Shown here: piece by piece, positions 1-8,625 of the stretch
How the letters are laid out: each line of letters opens with the position of its first letter
Numbering within the stretch: the first letter of the stretch is position 1
DNA from: Hymenobacter nitidus
Lineage (GTDB): Bacteria > Bacteroidota > Bacteroidia > Cytophagales > Hymenobacteraceae
Direction of reading: 5' to 3'
Length of the DNA stretch: 64,000 nt
NCBI RefSeq assembly: GCF_020447315.1
Contig: NZ_JAJADQ010000008.1
Location: 62,001 to 126,000, forward strand
The notes under the pieces: generated by a model
What the model was told of the DNA's origin: nothing
What the model saw: the letters and a program-made list of their open reading frames with translations, nothing else
Database searches by the model: none
Program-made: the position numbers and the translations under genes

Positions 1-1065
1 GGGGCGGCTGGGGCCGGGGCCCACGATGGTGCCGTCGGCCGCCCGCTCGCCGTAGTTGTTCTCGTAGTCGTCGTAGCGGGTTTCGAAGCTGCTGGCGTAG
101 CCATACGAGGCCGGCTGGGTTGGTGTGCGGCGGCCGGACTTCTTTTTCTTCTTTTTGCGGCCCGAAAGCAGGGCTGCGGCCGTTACGGCCAGCCCGATGC
201 CGGCTCCCACCAGGGCCAGCTTGGCGGGCAGCGTGTCGATGGGGGCGTTGGGAATGTATTGCACGCCGCTTTCGTCGGTGCGGGCCGGCTCCAGCACGTA
301 GCGGCCGTATGTAGGCATGGGGAAATTGGCCGCCAGCGCCGACAGCCCTTCCTCCGCTTCGGGGCCCTGAATTACGGGGCCGTGGCCGCAGCCAATGGCC
401 TGGGGCCGCAAGGCTGCCAGCGTCTGCACCGACTCGCGCACCTGCTCCCAGTTATAGTTGAAGGGCGCGCCGGCCACGCTGATGCAGGGCCGCTGCAGCA
501 GCAGCGCCGGCACCGATTCGTGGTTGGCAGTGGCAAAGGCGTCGGCGCCCAGCAGCGTGCGGTCCGACTCGCGGAACAGGGCAATCTGGCCGGGGGCATG
601 GCCGGGCACGTGCAGCACGCGCCAACCCAGCAGGTAGGGCGGTTCATCCGAGCCCGCGGGCAGCGTCTGCACAATGTCGCTCAGCTGAAACGACTGGGGC
701 GGGAAAAACCGGGCGACGAAAGCCAGGGAGCCGCCACCTTCCACGGTCGGGTCGGCGGGCGGATACACGGCTTTGCCAGTCAGAAAGGGCATTTCCAAGG
801 CGTGGGCCACTACCGGCACTTTCCAGTGCTCGGCCAGCTCGCGGGCGTTGCCGGCGTGGTCCATGTGGCCGTGGGTCAGGATAATGGCCTCCGGATGGGT
901 ACCGGGGTAGAACAGCTGGTTGGCCGCGGCAATAATGTCCTGGGCCGCGCCGGGCAGGCCGGTATCCACCAGCACCCATTCGCCCGATTTGCCGGTTTCC
1001 ACGAAATACAGATTGACAAAGCGCTGAATCGTAAGCTGGTGCACACCAGATGCTACTTGTTTCAT
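1..1065 (-). CDS. Metallo-beta-lactamase-fold hydrolase with C-terminal membrane anchor (3' end outside window)
   Basis: Begins with ATG at 1065 (MKQVASGVHQLTIQRFVNLY) and stays open to base 1, giving 355 visible residues; the C-terminus lies outside the window. The MBL zinc signature is present (THGHMDHAGN), followed by downstream metal-ligand candidates in HVPGHAPGQ and in CGHGP. This is the layout of glyoxalase II-like MBL hydrolases, but the substrate cannot be told. Unusually, after the catalytic domain there is a hydrophobic stretch at about residues 281-300 (LVGAGIGLAVTAAALLS), then six lysines and a hydrophilic tail rich in Tyr, Asp and Glu. No N-terminal signal peptide is visible, so the enzyme domain is probably cytoplasmic and tethered to the inner membrane. 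The enzyme fold is secure; the anchor is an inference from hydrophobicity. Confidence 0.85.
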   Translation of the reverse strand, partial: MKQVASGVHQLTIQRFVNLYFVETGKSGEWVLVDTGLPGAAQDIIAAANQLFYPGTHPEAIILTHGHMDHAGNARELAEHWKVPVVAHALEMPFLTGKAVYPPADPTVEGGGSLAFVARFFPPQSFQLSDIVQTLPAGSDEPPYLLGWRVLHVPGHAPGQIALFRESDRTLLGADAFATANHESVPALLLQRPCISVAGAPFNYNWEQVRESVQTLAALRPQAIGCGHGPVIQGPEAEEGLSALAANFPMPTYGRYVLEPARTDESGVQYIPNAPIDTLPAKLALVGAGIGLAVTAAALLSGRKKKKKKSGRRTPTQPASYGYASSFETRYDDYENNYGERAADGTIVGPGPSRP

Positions 1066-1210
1066 AGGGTCGAGGAGTTGGTTGGACGGAAATGGAACTA
1101 CGCATAATTCCGGCCGGAGGATAGCCTTGCCGGATTTTTCACCCTTCCGGCTGCCGGCTTCACGTACTGCTGGCAGAGGCTTTGCCGGGTTACACTTCAG
1201 CCCTGGTCAC

Positions 1211-1239
1211 AAAAAAAGCCCCTCGCGAAACGAGGAGCT
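1211..1239 (-). terminator. Rho-independent terminator of the Gly/Ser/Thr-rich lipoprotein gene
   Basis: Nine-base stem at 1217-1225 and 1231-1239 with one mismatch and a 5-base loop. On the minus strand it is followed by seven T residues (the A run at 1211-1217). It lies 26 bases beyond the stop codon of the minus-strand lipoprotein gene. Confidence 0.8.
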
Positions 1240-1264
1240 CTTTTCATATCCAAATGGTGCTGGG

Positions 1265-1693
1265 CTACTGGCCGCCGGTGGTGCCACCACCCGTGCTGCC
1301 CGTGCCACCGGCCGTGCTGCCACCCGCCGTCGAGCCGCTGCCCGCCGTGCTACCGCCCGTCGAACCACTACCGGTAGTAGAGCCGCCGCCCATGTCGTTG
1401 CCCGTGCTGCCAGCGGTGCTGCTACCGCCGGTGCTGCCCGAGGTGCTGGTGCCCGAGGTAGTGCCAGTCGCCGTGCCGGCCGTGGTGCCACCTACGCCGC
1501 CGCTCATCGAGGTATCGGCGCCCATGTCGGAGTTGGCCCCCATGTCGGAGCTTGCCGCGTCGGAGGAAGCGCCCGTGCCTTCGGTGCCGGCGCCGCTGGT
1601 CGAGCCGCCGGCTCCTCCTTCCTGATTGTTGCCGCCGCACGAGGCGAATGTGAGCGAGGCCGCAGCCAGAGCGAAAAACAAGGTCTTTTTCAT
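1265..1693 (-). CDS. Low-complexity Gly/Ser/Thr-rich lipoprotein
   Basis: 142-residue protein starting MKKTLFFALAAASLTFASCGG, a clear SpII signal with lipobox FASC, so it should be acylated and membrane-anchored. The remaining ~120 residues are almost only Gly, Ser, Thr and Ala, with irregular repeats of GSTGG, GSTAGG and SDMGA, and Met-Gly-Ala steps near residues 48-60. Almost no hydrophobic or charged residues follow the signal, so it is predicted to be disordered. The reading frame extends upstream to 2062 without a stop, but the signal peptide fixes the start at 1693. No function can be assigned; a spacer-like or surface-coating role is speculation. It has its own terminator. Confidence 0.8.
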   Translation of the reverse strand: MKKTLFFALAAASLTFASCGGNNQEGGAGGSTSGAGTEGTGASSDAASSDMGANSDMGADTSMSGGVGGTTAGTATGTTSGTSTSGSTGGSSTAGSTGNDMGGGSTTGSGSTGGSTAGSGSTAGGSTAGGTGSTGGGTTGGQ

Positions 1694-1996
1694 GATAGAA
1701 TAATGGTTTGGTGAGGTGTATGGTGGTGATTGGTGCCTCGCAAAGAGGGCTTCGGAAGCTTTATACTGTGGTTTGAGAATCAGTAACCCGTTTTTATAAA
1801 GTTTTTTTGATAGGATATGATTAAGCTCATCTGTTGGGCATTGTAGTAAGACTATTCTAATGTTGAGCTTGCTTAATGCCGGTGCCGGTGCACTTCCGGT
1901 TTTGCGGAGGAGGTACAGCGCCCGCCCGGTAGTAACGAGCGTCAATCCTGAAAAAGCCGGCCCGGTGCGGAGGACGAACCGCCGTTGAAATACTGC
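1694..1996. other. Intergenic region between divergent genes, no gene seen
   Basis: This region separates the divergent lipoprotein gene and hutU. The part at about 1730-1880 is AT-richer than its surroundings and probably carries the minus-strand promoter of the lipoprotein, but I could not pick a convincing -7/-33 pair. No coding frame here looks real. Confidence 0.5.
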
Positions 1997-2025
1997 TTTG
2001 CGCCGCGCCGAAAACGCTATATTCG
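1997..2025 (+). promoter_or_regulatory. Candidate Bacteroidota-type promoter of hutU
   Basis: TTTG at 1997-2000 and TATATTCG at 2018-2025 (one mismatch to TAnnTTTG) are separated by 17 bases, slightly short for the Bacteroidota sigma-A spacing. It would place the transcript start near 2032, about 30 bases before the chosen hutU start at 2061, and argues against the in-frame ATG at 1998. Confidence 0.4.
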
Positions 2026-2060
2026 CCGTTCCACCCACTTCTTCACCAGACTTTCCACCC

Positions 2061-3857
2061 ATGTCTCAGCACCCCGCCGCCACCGATACGCCCGAACTCA
2101 ACCTGGAAGCCAACAGCCACTCCGACCACACGCCCGCACCGGTAATGCCCATCCCCAACACCCCCAGCAACGGCCGCCCGATGTACTACGAGTACAAGCC
2201 CGAGCAAACGGTGAAGGCCCAGCACGGCACCACGCTGCGCTGCAAAACCTGGGAGGCCGAAGCGGCCCTGCGCATGCTGGAAAACAACCTCGACCCGGCC
2301 GTGAGCCTGGTCTACGACGAGCTGATTGTGTACGGCGGGGCCGGCCGCGCCGCCCGCAACTGGAAGGAGTACCAGACCATCGTGCGCACCCTCAAAAACC
2401 TGGAGCCCGACGAAACCATGCTGGTGCAGAGTGGCAAGGCGGTGGGCGTATTGCGCACCTGGGCCCACGCCCCGCGGGTGCTCATTGCCAACTCGAACAT
2501 CGTGCCCGCCTGGAGTACCCAGGAGTACTTTGATGAGCTGGACAAGCTGGGCCTGATGATGTACGGGCAGATGACGGCCGGCTCCTGGATTTACATTGCC
2601 ACCCAGGGCATTCTGCAGGGTACCTACGAAACCTTCGCCGCAGTAGGAGATAAGCATTTCGGCGGCAGCCTGGCTGGCACCGTCACCGTTACGGCGGGCC
2701 TGGGCGGCATGAGCGGCGCCCAGCCCCTGGCCGTGACCATGAACGACGGCGTGTGCCTGGTGATTGAACCCATCGACGAGCGGGTGAAGCAGAAGGTGCG
2801 CGAAGGCTACCTCGACGAGCAGGCCCGCGACCTAAGCCACGCCCTGGAGCTGTGCGAGCAGTACAAAGCCGAGCGTAAAGGCTGGAGCATCGGCCTCACC
2901 GGCAACGCGGCCACGGTATTGCCCGAGCTGCTGCACCTCGGGTATAAAGTGGACATCGTGACCGACCAGACCTCAGCCCACGACCTGATGGACTACATTC
3001 CCGAGGGCGACATTCAGGAGGTGCTGAAGCTACGGGCCCAGAACCCCGAGGAGTTCAAGCGCCAGGCCCTGGCGTCCATCGTGAAGCATTGCCAGGCTAT
3101 TATCGACATGCAGGCCGCCGGCGCCGTGGCCCTCGACTACGGCAACAACCTGCGCGGACAGGCCGAGAAAGGCGGCCTGAAAGTGCGCGACGACAACGGT
3201 CAGTTCCTGTACCCCGGCTTCGTGCCCGGCTACATCCGGCCGCTGTTCTGCGAAGGCAAAGGCCCCTTCCGCTGGTGCGCCCTCAGCGGCGACCCCCAGG
3301 ATATTCTGCGCATCGACCGGGCCCTGCTCGAAACCTTCCCCGACAACAAGATGCTGGCCCGCTGGATTGAAAAGGCCCAGGCCAAAGTGCCCTTCATCGG
3401 CCTGCCCGCCCGTGTGTGCTGGCTGGGCTACGGCGAGCGGGAAAAGTTCGGCCTGGTCATCAACGACCTGGTGGCCCGCGGCGAAGTCTCGGCCCCCATC
3501 GTCATCGGCCGCGACCATCTCGACTGCGGCTCGGTGGCTTCGCCCAACCGCGAAACCGAAGGCATGAAGGACGGCTCCGACGCCGTGGCCGACTGGCCCC
3601 TGCTCAACGCTCTGGCCAACTGCGCCAGCGGCGCCGACTGGGTGAGCCTGCACAACGGCGGCGGCGTGGGCATCGGCAACAGCACCCACTCCGGCATGGT
3701 CATCGTGGCCACCGGCACCCCCGAAAAAGCCGAGCGCTTGCGCCGTGTCCTGACCACCGACCCCGGCATGGGCGTCTTCCGCCACGCCGACGCGGGCTAC
3801 GAGCTGGCCCAGCAGGTAGCCCAGGAGCGCGGCGTGCAGATTCCGGGTCGGGAATAA
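2061..3857 (+). CDS. hutU: Urocanate hydratase (urocanase)
   Basis: 598 residues from ATG 2061 (MSQHPAATDTPELN). It converts urocanate to imidazolonepropionate, the second step of histidine degradation, in the cytoplasm with a tightly bound NAD+. Family blocks are intact: YGGAGRAARNW, LVQSGKAVG, the SNIVPAW block, GGSLAGTVTVTAGLGGMSGAQP, LDYGNNLRGQA, FCEGKGPFRW and HNGGGVGIG near the C-terminus. It is some 40 residues longer than typical ~555-residue urocanases, mainly through a hydrophilic N-terminal extension. The frame also has an ATG at 1998, but a candidate promoter overlaps it. The next pathway enzyme, hutI, is in the window about 27 kb away; hutH and a formimidoylglutamase are not seen. 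A small DUF3592 gene follows 23 bases later. Confidence 0.97.
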   Translation: MSQHPAATDTPELNLEANSHSDHTPAPVMPIPNTPSNGRPMYYEYKPEQTVKAQHGTTLRCKTWEAEAALRMLENNLDPAVSLVYDELIVYGGAGRAARNWKEYQTIVRTLKNLEPDETMLVQSGKAVGVLRTWAHAPRVLIANSNIVPAWSTQEYFDELDKLGLMMYGQMTAGSWIYIATQGILQGTYETFAAVGDKHFGGSLAGTVTVTAGLGGMSGAQPLAVTMNDGVCLVIEPIDERVKQKVREGYLDEQARDLSHALELCEQYKAERKGWSIGLTGNAATVLPELLHLGYKVDIVTDQTSAHDLMDYIPEGDIQEVLKLRAQNPEEFKRQALASIVKHCQAIIDMQAAGAVALDYGNNLRGQAEKGGLKVRDDNGQFLYPGFVPGYIRPLFCEGKGPFRWCALSGDPQDILRIDRALLETFPDNKMLARWIEKAQAKVPFIGLPARVCWLGYGEREKFGLVINDLVARGEVSAPIVIGRDHLDCGSVASPNRETEGMKDGSDAVADWPLLNALANCASGADWVSLHNGGGVGIGNSTHSGMVIVATGTPEKAERLRRVLTTDPGMGVFRHADAGYELAQQVAQERGVQIPGRE

Positions 3858-3880
3858 CTCATTTGATACCAAACTAGCCT

Positions 3881-4228
3881 ATGGAATTCCAGCCGGATAC
3901 CTTCACCATCCTCATCCTGGTTGTCATGGGCACGGCTGCGGTAGTGGCTTACTCGCGCACCAAAAAGCACAATGCTAGAATGCAGACGCACGGAGTACGT
4001 GTCCAAGGAGTCGTGGTGCGCAATAAGATTCAGTGGGGAAGAATCACTACCGTGCGCCCTATTGTGCGGTTTGTAACCCAGGAAGGACAAACAATTGAAG
4101 CACTGGCGGCCCACGGAGTGGCCTCTGCCATACCCGGATATTCCGAAGGCGCTACCGTAACGGTGGTGTACGATAGGGAGAATCCTGCTGAATTTGAAAT
4201 TACGCATGCCAGCCGCAGGTACAGTTAA
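3881..4228 (+). CDS. DUF3592-family small membrane protein
   Basis: 115 residues. One transmembrane helix at about residues 8-24 (FTILILVVMGTAAVVAY) is followed by a basic stretch and an all-beta domain containing VQGVVVRNKIQWGR, YPIVRF-like TVRPIVRFVTQEGQ and VTVVYDRENP, the signature pattern of DUF3592. The beta domain should face the cytoplasm or periplasm next to the membrane; function is unknown for the family. It follows hutU by 23 bases on the same strand and may be cotranscribed. Confidence 0.75.
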   Translation: MEFQPDTFTILILVVMGTAAVVAYSRTKKHNARMQTHGVRVQGVVVRNKIQWGRITTVRPIVRFVTQEGQTIEALAAHGVASAIPGYSEGATVTVVYDRENPAEFEITHASRRYS

Positions 4229-4335
4229 TTCGGGCAACCTAATAGGGCGGCGTGCAGATTTCTGGGGCGGGAGCGGGCCTGTTGGGCTTGTTTCTGCCCT
4301 TTTTATCCTTTATTTTGGTGCGTTTACTACTCTTC

Positions 4336-5102
4336 GTGAAATCCTTTTTCTTCGTTCCCGCGCTGCTCTTGCTGGCCGCCTGCCAAAGCAGCTCTACTAC
4401 CTCCACTACCGAGGCAGCCACGCCTGAAGTGCCGGCCGCCAAGGCCACCAAGCCAGCTCCAGCCGCTGCCGAGTCGGCCAATGCGGAGTATATCGATCCG
4501 AATACGATTACCGTCAACGGCAAGGCGCCGAGGCCGGGCGCTTTGCGACGCTCATTGTCGCTACCGAGGCCCGCTTCGCGGCGTACTTCGGCTACCGCAG
4601 CGACGTGAGTACGGGCCTCAGCGCCGGCAAAAGCCAGACACTGACGCTGGAGGCCGCCCGCGGAGCCGTGCGCAAGTGGCTCACGGGCGAGGGGCGCGAA
4701 TACGTCCACTACAAACTCAAGGACGAAGCCCAGCGCCTGCGCTTCTATCCGAAGGGCGCCTCCGAGTACCACCAGGCCGACTACCCCGAGTGGCCCGGCC
4801 TGCTGGAACGCTTAGACAAGGCCCTGGCCGAGCTGGGCACCAAGTTCGAGGCCGACCTGCTCACCCGGCAGCTCACGCGCAACGACCGCCAGCTGGGGCT
4901 TACCTTCGATGCGCACCCCGAACAGGCCAGCACCTACTTCGACCGGAAGTACTTCAACCAGCACCAGTCGGCCGCCAAGACTACGGCGGTGAAGCCCGCT
5001 AGCCCGGCCTGCCCGCTTGGCGTCACCTCCTTTATCCGTACTATTCTATTGCAGCTATCCGGCGCCCGGTTTCCCAGTAGGGGAGGCCGGGCGCTTGTGT
5101 GA
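4336..5102 (+). pseudogene. Lipoprotein gene of unknown function, apparently frameshifted
   Basis: From GTG 4336 the frame encodes MKSFFFVPALLLLAACQSS, an SpII signal, then an Ala/Pro/Thr-rich linker up to about 4525 (NAEYIDPNTITVNGKA). After that, this frame loses protein-like character, while the next frame reads EAGRFATLIVATEARFAAYFGYRSDV and continues through a charged alpha/beta region (RKWLTGEGREYVHYKLKDE, YHQADYPEWPGLLERLDKAL) to a stop at 5102. One missing base near 4525-4538 would join them. The last ~40 codons may also be off-frame, because a terminator-like inverted repeat (GCGCCCGG / CCGGGCGC) lies inside them. It could be a true pseudogene or a sequencing error. No family was recognised. 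Confidence 0.5.
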
Positions 5103-5220
5103 GAGACCGGCCAGGTTGCCCGGCCGTATCCCCGCCAAAAAAAGCAAAATCCCGCCGGCGCTGTTTAACCACCTGCACCGGCACGTTGCCGGCGCTGGAA
5201 CCACGCAAACTATCCCGAGT

Positions 5221-5949
5221 ATGAACATTGGAATTATTGGCGCCGGCCACATCGGCAGCGCCCTGGCCGTGCGGCTCACCAGCCTCGGCCATACGGTCTA
5301 CATTGCCAACTCCCGCGGTCCCGAGACGCTGACGGACGTGGCTCAGAAAACCGGCGCTACCGCCGTTATGGCCCAGGAAGCCGCCCAGCGCGGCACCGAC
5401 TTACTCGTGGTGACCATTCCGCTCAAGAACATTCCCGACCTGCCCCAGGACCTGCTGGCGGGCGTGCCGGCCGAGGTGCCCATCATCGATACGAGCAACT
5501 ACTACCCGCTGCTGCGCGACGGCCAGATGCCCGAGCTGGAAACCGGCGACCAGACCGAAAGCGGCTGGGTGCAGCAGCACCTGGGCCGCCCGGTGGTGAA
5601 GGTGTTCAACAACATCCTGGCCGACCACCTCGAAAACAACGGGCAGCCCGCCGGCACCCCCGGCCGCATCGGCCTGCCCGTGGCCTCCGACGATGCCGCG
5701 GCCAAGCAGAAAGTAATGGCCCTGGTGGAAGAGCTGGGCTTCGACGCCGTGGACGGCGGCACCATGCGCGAGTCGTGGCGGCAGCAGCCCGGCGGCCCCA
5801 TCTACTGCAACGATTTGCCCGCCGACCAAGTGAAAGAGCACCTGACCAGCCTCGGTACCGAGCGCACCGAGGCCCAGCACGCCGAGTTCCTGGCCAACCA
5901 TGCCCAGCAGGAGCAGGCCATGGCCGCCCAGGGCATCTCGCTGAAATAG
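5221..5949 (+). CDS. NADPH-dependent F420 reductase-like NAD(P)-binding oxidoreductase
   Basis: 242 residues from ATG 5221. The N-terminus MNIGIIGAGHIGSALA is a Rossmann GxGxxG, followed by a second strand ending in NSRGPETL, the NADP-binding pattern of the F420H2:NADP oxidoreductase/pyrroline-5-carboxylate reductase-like group. VTIPLKNIPDL and IIDTSNYYPLLRDG are typical of the bacterial non-F420 members. The C-terminal part (VVKVFNNILADHLENNGQP) matches the same family. The substrate is not known; Bacteroidota do not make F420, so it probably uses another acceptor. The frame opens at 5017, but the region before 5221 is non-coding in character. Confidence 0.85.
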   Translation: MNIGIIGAGHIGSALAVRLTSLGHTVYIANSRGPETLTDVAQKTGATAVMAQEAAQRGTDLLVVTIPLKNIPDLPQDLLAGVPAEVPIIDTSNYYPLLRDGQMPELETGDQTESGWVQQHLGRPVVKVFNNILADHLENNGQPAGTPGRIGLPVASDDAAAKQKVMALVEELGFDAVDGGTMRESWRQQPGGPIYCNDLPADQVKEHLTSLGTERTEAQHAEFLANHAQQEQAMAAQGISLK

Positions 5950-6214
5950 CCAATAACTCCGGCTGAAAAGGGCCTATGGTCTATTCGGAAGGGCAGGCTG
6001 AATGCTGCCCCGCGCAGCCGCAATACGGCAGCTTCCTGCCGGCTATTCGACTAGCCAACCAACGCGCCGTCCCGGATTCCGGGGCGGCGCTTTTCGTTCT
6101 GCCTGCTGCCGCTTCATCCTGGTGGTGCAAGCAATGCTCCGCTTGGTCGGTTCCCGGGACTTTGGCCGAGCCTGTCGGAGCGTACCTTTGAGTTCTGACT
6201 TTGCGGACAACCTC

Positions 6215-6820
6215 ATGCCCAACGTAAATCCTTTCGACAAGCGCAAGCCCGTGGTGCTGGTAGCCTACCGCCCGGAGTGGGCCACCGAGTTTGCCGTGCT
6301 GGCCCGTCGCCTCCGGGCGCTGGTGGGGCCGGCCGTGCTGCGCATCGACCACATTGGCTCCACGGCCGTGCCCGGGCTACGCGCCAAAGACGTGCTGGAT
6401 CTGCAGCTGACCGTGCCCGACCTGCTGGCCGTCGGGGCCCTCGTGCCGACGCTGCGGCAAGCGGGCTTTCGGCAGGGTGAAGTTCTGCTCCAGGATGTCT
6501 ACCATTTTCTGCCCGCCGATTCGGCCGAGCTGGGCAAACGCTACATGCGGGAGCCGGGCGGGGAGCGTACTGCGCACCTGCATATTCGGCAGGCCGGCCA
6601 CTTCAATGCCCGCTACGCTCTGCTGTTTCGCGACTACCTGCGCGCCAGTGAGGTAGCCCGCACCGAGTATGAGCTGCTGAAAGTCCGCGCCGCCGAGCTA
6701 TTCCCCGACAACATCGACGGGTACCTGCACTTAAAGGAGCCCGTGTTTCACCTGCTCTACGAAGCCGCTTCGCTGTGGGCCGAGAAAGTAGGCTGGCAGC
6801 TGCCGGCTCCCGATGCCTGA
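6215..6820 (+). CDS. GrpB/UPF0157 family protein (nucleotidyltransferase-like)
   Basis: 201 residues from ATG 6215. The hallmark HIGSTAVPGLRAKDVLDLQL block sits near residues 49-68 (GST plus the acidic pair DVLDLQ), as in the nucleotidyltransferase-fold GrpB family (UPF0157). HLHI and FRDYLRA near the C-terminus are also conserved. Substrates of this family are unknown. An upstream in-frame start at 6002 would add about 70 Cys/Arg-rich residues that look non-coding. A separate gene with no visible operon partner. Confidence 0.85.
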   Translation: MPNVNPFDKRKPVVLVAYRPEWATEFAVLARRLRALVGPAVLRIDHIGSTAVPGLRAKDVLDLQLTVPDLLAVGALVPTLRQAGFRQGEVLLQDVYHFLPADSAELGKRYMREPGGERTAHLHIRQAGHFNARYALLFRDYLRASEVARTEYELLKVRAAELFPDNIDGYLHLKEPVFHLLYEAASLWAEKVGWQLPAPDA

Positions 6821-6958
6821 GCTATTCTTCAGCCAGCCCCGAGCTGCCCATAGGGCGGCCCCATTGAGGGGTGCGCTATTTTGCCAAGCCTTCAGTAGAT
6901 TTAGGCAGCCCCGCCCGCGCCGGAAGACCATGTGTGTACTTTACTTGCTCCTGCCTTT

Positions 6959-7285
6959 ATGAAACCCGAACTGCAAGACCTCCCGCTTATCGACAACAGC
7001 GGCAGCCACCGCTTCGAGCTGACCGTGAACCACGCCACCGCCTTCATGGAGTATGGCGAGCGGGAAGGAGCCCTGGTGCTATTCCACACCGAAGTGCCGG
7101 GCCAGCTGGAAGGGCAGGGAGTGGGCTCGGCCCTGGTGGAAAAAGTGCTGGCCGAAGTCGAGCGGCAGCAGCAGCAGCTGATTCCCTTGTGCCCGTTCGT
7201 GACCAGCTACCTGAAGCGCCACCCGGAGTGGCAGCGGCTGGTGGCTCCGGCGTATCAGCGCTGGTTTCAGCCGGCGCAGCAGTAG
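6959..7285 (+). CDS. Small GNAT-like N-acetyltransferase (YjdJ/NATD1 type)
   Basis: 108 residues. It has the compact acetyl-CoA site of the Acetyltransf_CG family: VPGQLEGQGVGSALVEKVL, preceded by an antiparallel sheet (FMEYGEREGALVLFHTEV) and followed by IPLCPFVTSYLKRHPEWQRLV with the conserved CPFV and the tyrosine-lysine pair. Members transfer acetyl groups to unknown small molecules or proteins. The ATG at 6959 starts MKPELQDLPLID; an ATG at 6932 in the same frame is less likely because it adds a hydrophobic run without family similarity. Confidence 0.88.
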   Translation: MKPELQDLPLIDNSGSHRFELTVNHATAFMEYGEREGALVLFHTEVPGQLEGQGVGSALVEKVLAEVERQQQQLIPLCPFVTSYLKRHPEWQRLVAPAYQRWFQPAQQ

Positions 7286-7392
7286 GGGCCGCCCGGGGGC
7301 TGTACCTACAACCAGATACCCGCGGCCTGGAAGTCAATAGGGCGGGAGCCGGCCCCCGCCTTCACCAACGACTACCTGCGAACCTGCTGCCC

Positions 7393-8586
7393 ATGCCGTC
7401 CATGCTTCCCTCTGTTACTCCTGCTGCCGCTACGCCCCGCGCCGCTACGCCCCGCGTGCAGGCCCTGGACGTTGTGCGGGGCCTGGTCATGGTTATCATG
7501 GCCCTCGACCATAGCCGCGACTTCTGGAATGCCACGCCCGTGCGGCCTGAGGATGTGGCCCAGGTCCCGGCGCTGCTGTTTTTCACGCGCTGGATTACGC
7601 ACTTCTGCGCGCCCACGTTCGTGCTGTTGTCGGGGTGCAGCGTGTATCTGTACGCGCAAAAGCGGCAAAACCTGCCGGCCGTCAGCCGCTTCCTGCTCAC
7701 CCGGGGCCTGTGGCTGATCCTGCTGGAAGTAGTGTTGCTCACCTTTATTCTCGCCTGGAGCTACCAGCTGACGCTGCTGCTGGTAATCTGGGCCATTGGG
7801 GCCGGCATGGTGCTGCTGGCGGGCCTGCTCTGGCTGCCCCGCTGGTTGCTGGTGGCCCTGGCATTCGGTATTCTGGTCGGCCATAATATGGCGCCGCCCT
7901 TTCAGCCCATCACGGCCGCCAACGCCGGGTGGGCACTGCTGCACAACGGGCCGTTTGTGCTACCGGTGCTGGGGCAGCCCGTGCTGGTGGCGTATTCGGT
8001 GGGGCCGTGGCTGGGCGTGATGCTGGCCGGCTACCTGATAGGGCCGTGGTTTGAGCTGCCCCTGCCCGAGCGGAACCGTCGTCTGCGCTGGGTCGGAGCC
8101 GGGCTGCTGGTGCTGTTTGGGCTGCTGCGGGCCACCAACTGGTACGGCGACCCGGGGCCCTGGAGCGAACAGCCGCGGGGCCTGCTATACACGGTGCTGT
8201 CTTTTCTCAACGTTACCAAGTCGCCGCCGTCCCTGCTCTTTGTGAGCCTGACCCTGGGCGTAGCGCTGCTGGTGCTCAGTTGGGTAGAAACGGCGGCCGG
8301 CCGGCTCAGCCAAATCCTGCGCACCTTTGGGCAGGTGCCATTTTTCTACTACGTGCTGCACTTCGCTCTGATCAGCAGCGCCGCCTGGGTGTGGACGACT
8401 CTGGCCTTTGGCCGGGCGGTGAACTTCGCGTTTGCCGACGTCAAGGACTGGCCCCCGACTTACGGGCCCAGCCTGGCCCGGGCCTACCTGGTGTGGGCCC
8501 TGGTAGTGCTGACTATGTACTGGCCGTGCCGCTGGTATCAGCGCTTTAAACAGCGGCATACCTACTGGTGGCTGTCGTACCTGTAA
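7393..8586 (+). CDS. DUF1624 / heparan-alpha-glucosaminide acetyltransferase-like membrane protein
   Basis: 397 residues from ATG 7393 with about ten transmembrane helices. The N-terminal signature ALDVVRGLVMVIMALDHSRDFW carries the conserved Arg and the catalytic-type His of DUF1624 proteins, and FLLTRGLWLILLEV is the second conserved block. These proteins acylate sugars across the membrane in characterised relatives; no substrate can be inferred here. VRPEDVAQ in the first loop and PFFYYVLHFALI late in the protein also fit. Placed 107 bases after the GNAT gene, on the same strand. Confidence 0.85.
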   Translation: MPSMLPSVTPAAATPRAATPRVQALDVVRGLVMVIMALDHSRDFWNATPVRPEDVAQVPALLFFTRWITHFCAPTFVLLSGCSVYLYAQKRQNLPAVSRFLLTRGLWLILLEVVLLTFILAWSYQLTLLLVIWAIGAGMVLLAGLLWLPRWLLVALAFGILVGHNMAPPFQPITAANAGWALLHNGPFVLPVLGQPVLVAYSVGPWLGVMLAGYLIGPWFELPLPERNRRLRWVGAGLLVLFGLLRATNWYGDPGPWSEQPRGLLYTVLSFLNVTKSPPSLLFVSLTLGVALLVLSWVETAAGRLSQILRTFGQVPFFYYVLHFALISSAAWVWTTLAFGRAVNFAFADVKDWPPTYGPSLARAYLVWALVVLTMYWPCRWYQRFKQRHTYWWLSYL

Positions 8587-8625
8587 GCAGGGCAGTCTGT
8601 GAGCCCGGCAAATACAGCGGGGGCC

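Noticed and set aside
259..1107. 282-codon plus-strand open frame at the left edge
   Set aside because: It is opposite the MBL-fold gene, whose zinc motifs are on the minus strand.
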